Of a stretch of 64,000 nucleotides of DNA, positions 62,114 to 64,000 are shown piece after piece. How positions within the stretch are numbered: position 1 is the first letter of the stretch; every line of letters begins with the position of its first letter. Location of the stretch: NCBI RefSeq assembly GCF_000425425.1, contig NZ_KE384374.1, forward strand, positions 84,930 to 148,929, in the 5' to 3' direction. The notes beneath the pieces were generated by a model that did no database searches, was not told the origin of the DNA, and saw only the letters and a program-made list of their open reading frames with translations. The translations under genes and the position numbers were made by a program. Source of the stretch: Flavobacterium daejeonense DSM 17708. Lineage in GTDB: Bacteria > Bacteroidota > Bacteroidia > Flavobacteriales > Flavobacteriaceae.

Positions 62114-62692
62114 TTAGATGAACAGTCCTTTAACATTAGAAGCAAATAATTTAACAGCTATAGCCAGAAGTACTACTCCAAATGCTTTTCTGACTACTCC
62201 AAGTCCGTTTTTTCCTAACATCTTTTCAATTTTGGAAGAAGATTTTAATACAATATAAACTAAAATAATGTTGAGAATGATGGCTATTACTATATTTATT
62301 GTATGGTATTGCGAGCGTAAAGAAAGTAAAGTGGTCATGGTTCCGGCTCCGGCTATCAACGGAAAAGCAAGTGGAACGATGGATGCTGAGTTGGCTTCTT
62401 CGTCTCGGTAAATGCGGATGCCAAGTATCATTTCTAAAGCAATAAAAAAGAGCACAAAAGATCCTGCTACTGCAAATGAGTGTACGTCAATGCCTATTAT
62501 ACTTAGAAAATCTTCACCTATAAAAAGGAAAACCAGCATTATGATTCCTGCTACTAATGCAGCTTTTTCAGAATCAATATGTCCGTGTTTTTTTCTAAGA
62601 TCTACAATGATTGGAATGGAACCTACAATATCGATTACGGCGAAAAGAACCATTCCTACGGTGATAATTTCTTTTAGGTTTATTAAAAGCAT
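62114..62692 (-). CDS. MarC family integral membrane protein
   Basis: 192 residues with about six helices. The family signatures are GMVLFAVIDIVGSIPI near the start and ASIVPLAFPLIAGAGTMTTLLSL (about 100-122). MarC/UPF0056 proteins have no firmly known function; an earlier link with antibiotic resistance is not supported. Single gene, leftward. Confidence 0.92.
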   Translation of the reverse strand: MLLINLKEIITVGMVLFAVIDIVGSIPIIVDLRKKHGHIDSEKAALVAGIIMLVFLFIGEDFLSIIGIDVHSFAVAGSFVLFFIALEMILGIRIYRDEEANSASIVPLAFPLIAGAGTMTTLLSLRSQYHTINIVIAIILNIILVYIVLKSSSKIEKMLGKNGLGVVRKAFGVVLLAIAVKLFASNVKGLFI

Positions 62693-62833
62693 ATTTTTTG
62701 TTGTTTTTGAAAATTAATTTGGCAGGTATTGTTAATTGATTTAAATATAACTAAATGCAAAATTAAATTAATCTTTTATGACGTATTTTTTTAGCGGAGC
62801 AAATATTGTTCTAACGGTTGAATTATCCTTCTT

Positions 62834-62860
62834 TTGTTAGAGAGAGATTGATTACCTTTG
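62834..62860 (+). promoter_or_regulatory. Promoter of the DUF3109 gene
   Basis: TTG at 62834-62836, 16-nt spacer and TACCTTTG at 62853-62860, an exact -7 match, 28 nt before the ATG. The spacer is slightly short for the usual range. Confidence 0.45.
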
Positions 62861-62888
62861 TAGTCTGTAATGAAAGTGTTTAAAAGTT

Positions 62889-63467
62889 ATGTTTCAATTA
62901 GGAAAAACAATAGTTTCTGAGGATATTTTAGAAAAGGAATTTGTGTGTAATTTGTCAGCTTGTCACGGGGCTTGCTGTATTGATGGAGATGCCGGAGCAC
63001 CATTGAATGAAGAAGAGATTAAGATTTTGGAAGAAATTTATCCTAAAGTAAAACCTTTTTTGCGAAAAGAAGGGATTGCGGCTATCGAAGCACAGGGAAC
63101 CTGGGTGAAAGGTACTGATGGAGATTTAGAAACTACTTTAATCGACAATAAGGATTGTGCTTATGTGATTTTTGATGGTAAAACGGCGCTTTGCGGTATT
63201 GAGCAAGCTTACAATCAAGGGGTTATTGATTGGAAAAAACCGGTTTCCTGTCATTTGTATCCAATAAGAGTAAAAGATTTTACCGAATTTGCGGCTGTGA
63301 ATTATGATAAATGGGATATTTGTGATGATGCCTGTACTTTGGGGAAAGAATTAGAAGTTCCGGTGTATAAATTTGTCAAAGAAGCTTTGGTTAGAAGGTT
63401 TGGTGAAGACTGGTATTCGGAGCTCGAAGAAGTCGCTCGCGAGTGGAAAAAAGTGAAGTCAAAATAA
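62889..63467 (+). CDS. DUF3109 cysteine-rich protein
   Basis: 192 residues with an N-terminal cysteine cluster CNLSACHGACC (Cys20, 25, 29, 30) and later Cys residues in NKDCAYVIF, TALCGIEQ, VSCHLYPIR and DICDDACTLG. The pattern resembles the YkgJ/Fe-S or zinc cluster families. DUF3109 proteins are conserved in Bacteroidota with unknown function. It lies just upstream of nrdB with a 252-nt gap, so it probably has separate transcription. Confidence 0.88.
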   Translation: MFQLGKTIVSEDILEKEFVCNLSACHGACCIDGDAGAPLNEEEIKILEEIYPKVKPFLRKEGIAAIEAQGTWVKGTDGDLETTLIDNKDCAYVIFDGKTALCGIEQAYNQGVIDWKKPVSCHLYPIRVKDFTEFAAVNYDKWDICDDACTLGKELEVPVYKFVKEALVRRFGEDWYSELEEVAREWKKVKSK

Positions 63468-63719
63468 ACTATTTTTTTCTTGTTTGCTATTTTTTAAATC
63501 CTATATTTTATGGCGGTTTATAACGTTTTCGGGTTTTTAAATGATTGATTTTTAAAGGGTTGTTTTTTTTAACCAATTTGAATGTCTTTTCTGTCTTTGT
63601 TAAAAACTAGCTCTTATTGTGGATAAGTTTGGCTTTTAATTGCCGCAATATTTCACAATCTTTGTAATGCTTCAAAAAGCAAAAAACTATCCTTAAATCT
63701 CATTAAAAATAAAATAACA
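63468..63719 (+). other. 252-nt region upstream of nrdB
   Basis: AT-rich, without an ORF. AATCTTTG at 63657-63664 is one mismatch from the -7 consensus and could start nrdB transcription ~55 nt before its ATG. No clear NrdR-box pair was recognised. Confidence 0.4.
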
Positions 63720-64000
63720 ATGTCGAAAATTGAACCAATTTTACAAGAGAATAAAAATCGTTTCGTAATTTTTCCAATTAAACACCATGATATCTGGGAA
63801 TGGTATAAAAAAATGGAGGCAAGTTTTTGGACTGCAGAAGAGATTGATTTGTCTCAGGACTTACACGATTGGAACAATAAGTTAAATTCAGATGAGAAAT
63901 ATTTTATCAAACATATTTTAGCATTTTTTGCTGCTTCGGACGGAATTGTAAACGAAAACTTAGCGGAAAACTTTGTGAACGAAGTGCAATATCCGGAAGC
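63720..64000 (+). CDS. nrdB: Ribonucleoside-diphosphate reductase, small subunit, N-terminal part
   Basis: The first 93 residues of the class I small subunit, which holds the radical-generating metal centre. The visible part includes FPIKHHDIWEWYKKMEASFWTAEEIDLSQD, with the conserved Trp and first metal-ligand Asp region, and FFAASDGIVNENL. The gene runs off the right edge. The large subunit gene would be expected next. Confidence 0.93.
   Translation, partial: MSKIEPILQENKNRFVIFPIKHHDIWEWYKKMEASFWTAEEIDLSQDLHDWNNKLNSDEKYFIKHILAFFAASDGIVNENLAENFVNEVQYPE

Overview
The window is a chromosomal segment of a Flavobacterium-like bacterium (phylum Bacteroidota). The evidence is the AT-rich sequence, A-rich leaders in place of strong Shine-Dalgarno sites, promoters of the TTG-N17-23-TAnnTTTG type, type IX secretion (T9SS) proteins, and families typical of the phylum (DUF3098, DUF4271, DUF4296, DUF5686, PorP/SprF). 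I saw no tRNA, rRNA, CRISPR array, transposase or prophage. The left edge cuts an RND/MMPL exporter and the right edge cuts nrdB.

Region by region. 1-5.6 kb: exporter start, CPA2 antiporter with a SugE/Gdx-type SMR gene behind it, and a DUF5686 outer-membrane protein. 5.7-11.1 kb: a leftward housekeeping block (frr, pyrH, patatin, truB, uppP, DUF3098, ftsX) with one damaged-looking small ORF. 11.2-15.3 kb: a tight leftward operon made of an outer-membrane barrel gene, modA, a Mop-type protein, modB and modC. 15.5-27.6 kb: leuS, a Zn-peptidase, a frameshifted cytochrome c lipoprotein, hemD-DUF4271, a glycosyltransferase, dihydroorotase, a DUF4296 lipoprotein, an SDR protein, tyrS and a LuxE-like protein. 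27.7-40.5 kb: a tiny T9SS protein, then a phosphate-starvation cluster. The cluster holds a beta-helix lipoprotein, a TonB receptor, phoB-phoR, an OprP-like porin and pstS-pstC-pstA-pstB-phoU. 40.6-53.0 kb: a LuxR-type regulator with its kinase, then a 2306-residue DUF11-repeat surface protein with T9SS type-B C-terminus, followed by SprF-like and PorE-like OmpA genes. 53.1-64 kb: a glycosyltransferase, lysC, GNAT, fbp, TerB-like, HupE-like, dCMP deaminase, an S41 protease, small membrane and lipoproteins, MarC, DUF3109 and nrdB.

The strongest new signal is in the phosphate cluster. Upstream of four transcription units (beta-helix lipoprotein, TonB receptor, porin, pstS) there are TAACA-like repeats at exact 11-bp spacing. 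In all four, the last repeat ends exactly 20 nt before a TAnnTTTG-like -7 element, so it lies where the -33 element would be. This looks like the Bacteroidota version of a Pho box, and it ties the otherwise unassigned TonB receptor and lipoprotein to phosphate starvation.

Other points of interest are the molybdate operon led by an outer-membrane barrel gene, with a palindrome overlapping its -7 element; a 13-residue x 5 tandem repeat in the PstC periplasmic loop; an A8-tract frameshift in a cytochrome c gene; a palindrome inside leuS shared with an intergenic repeat; and the adhesin-SprF-OmpA locus.
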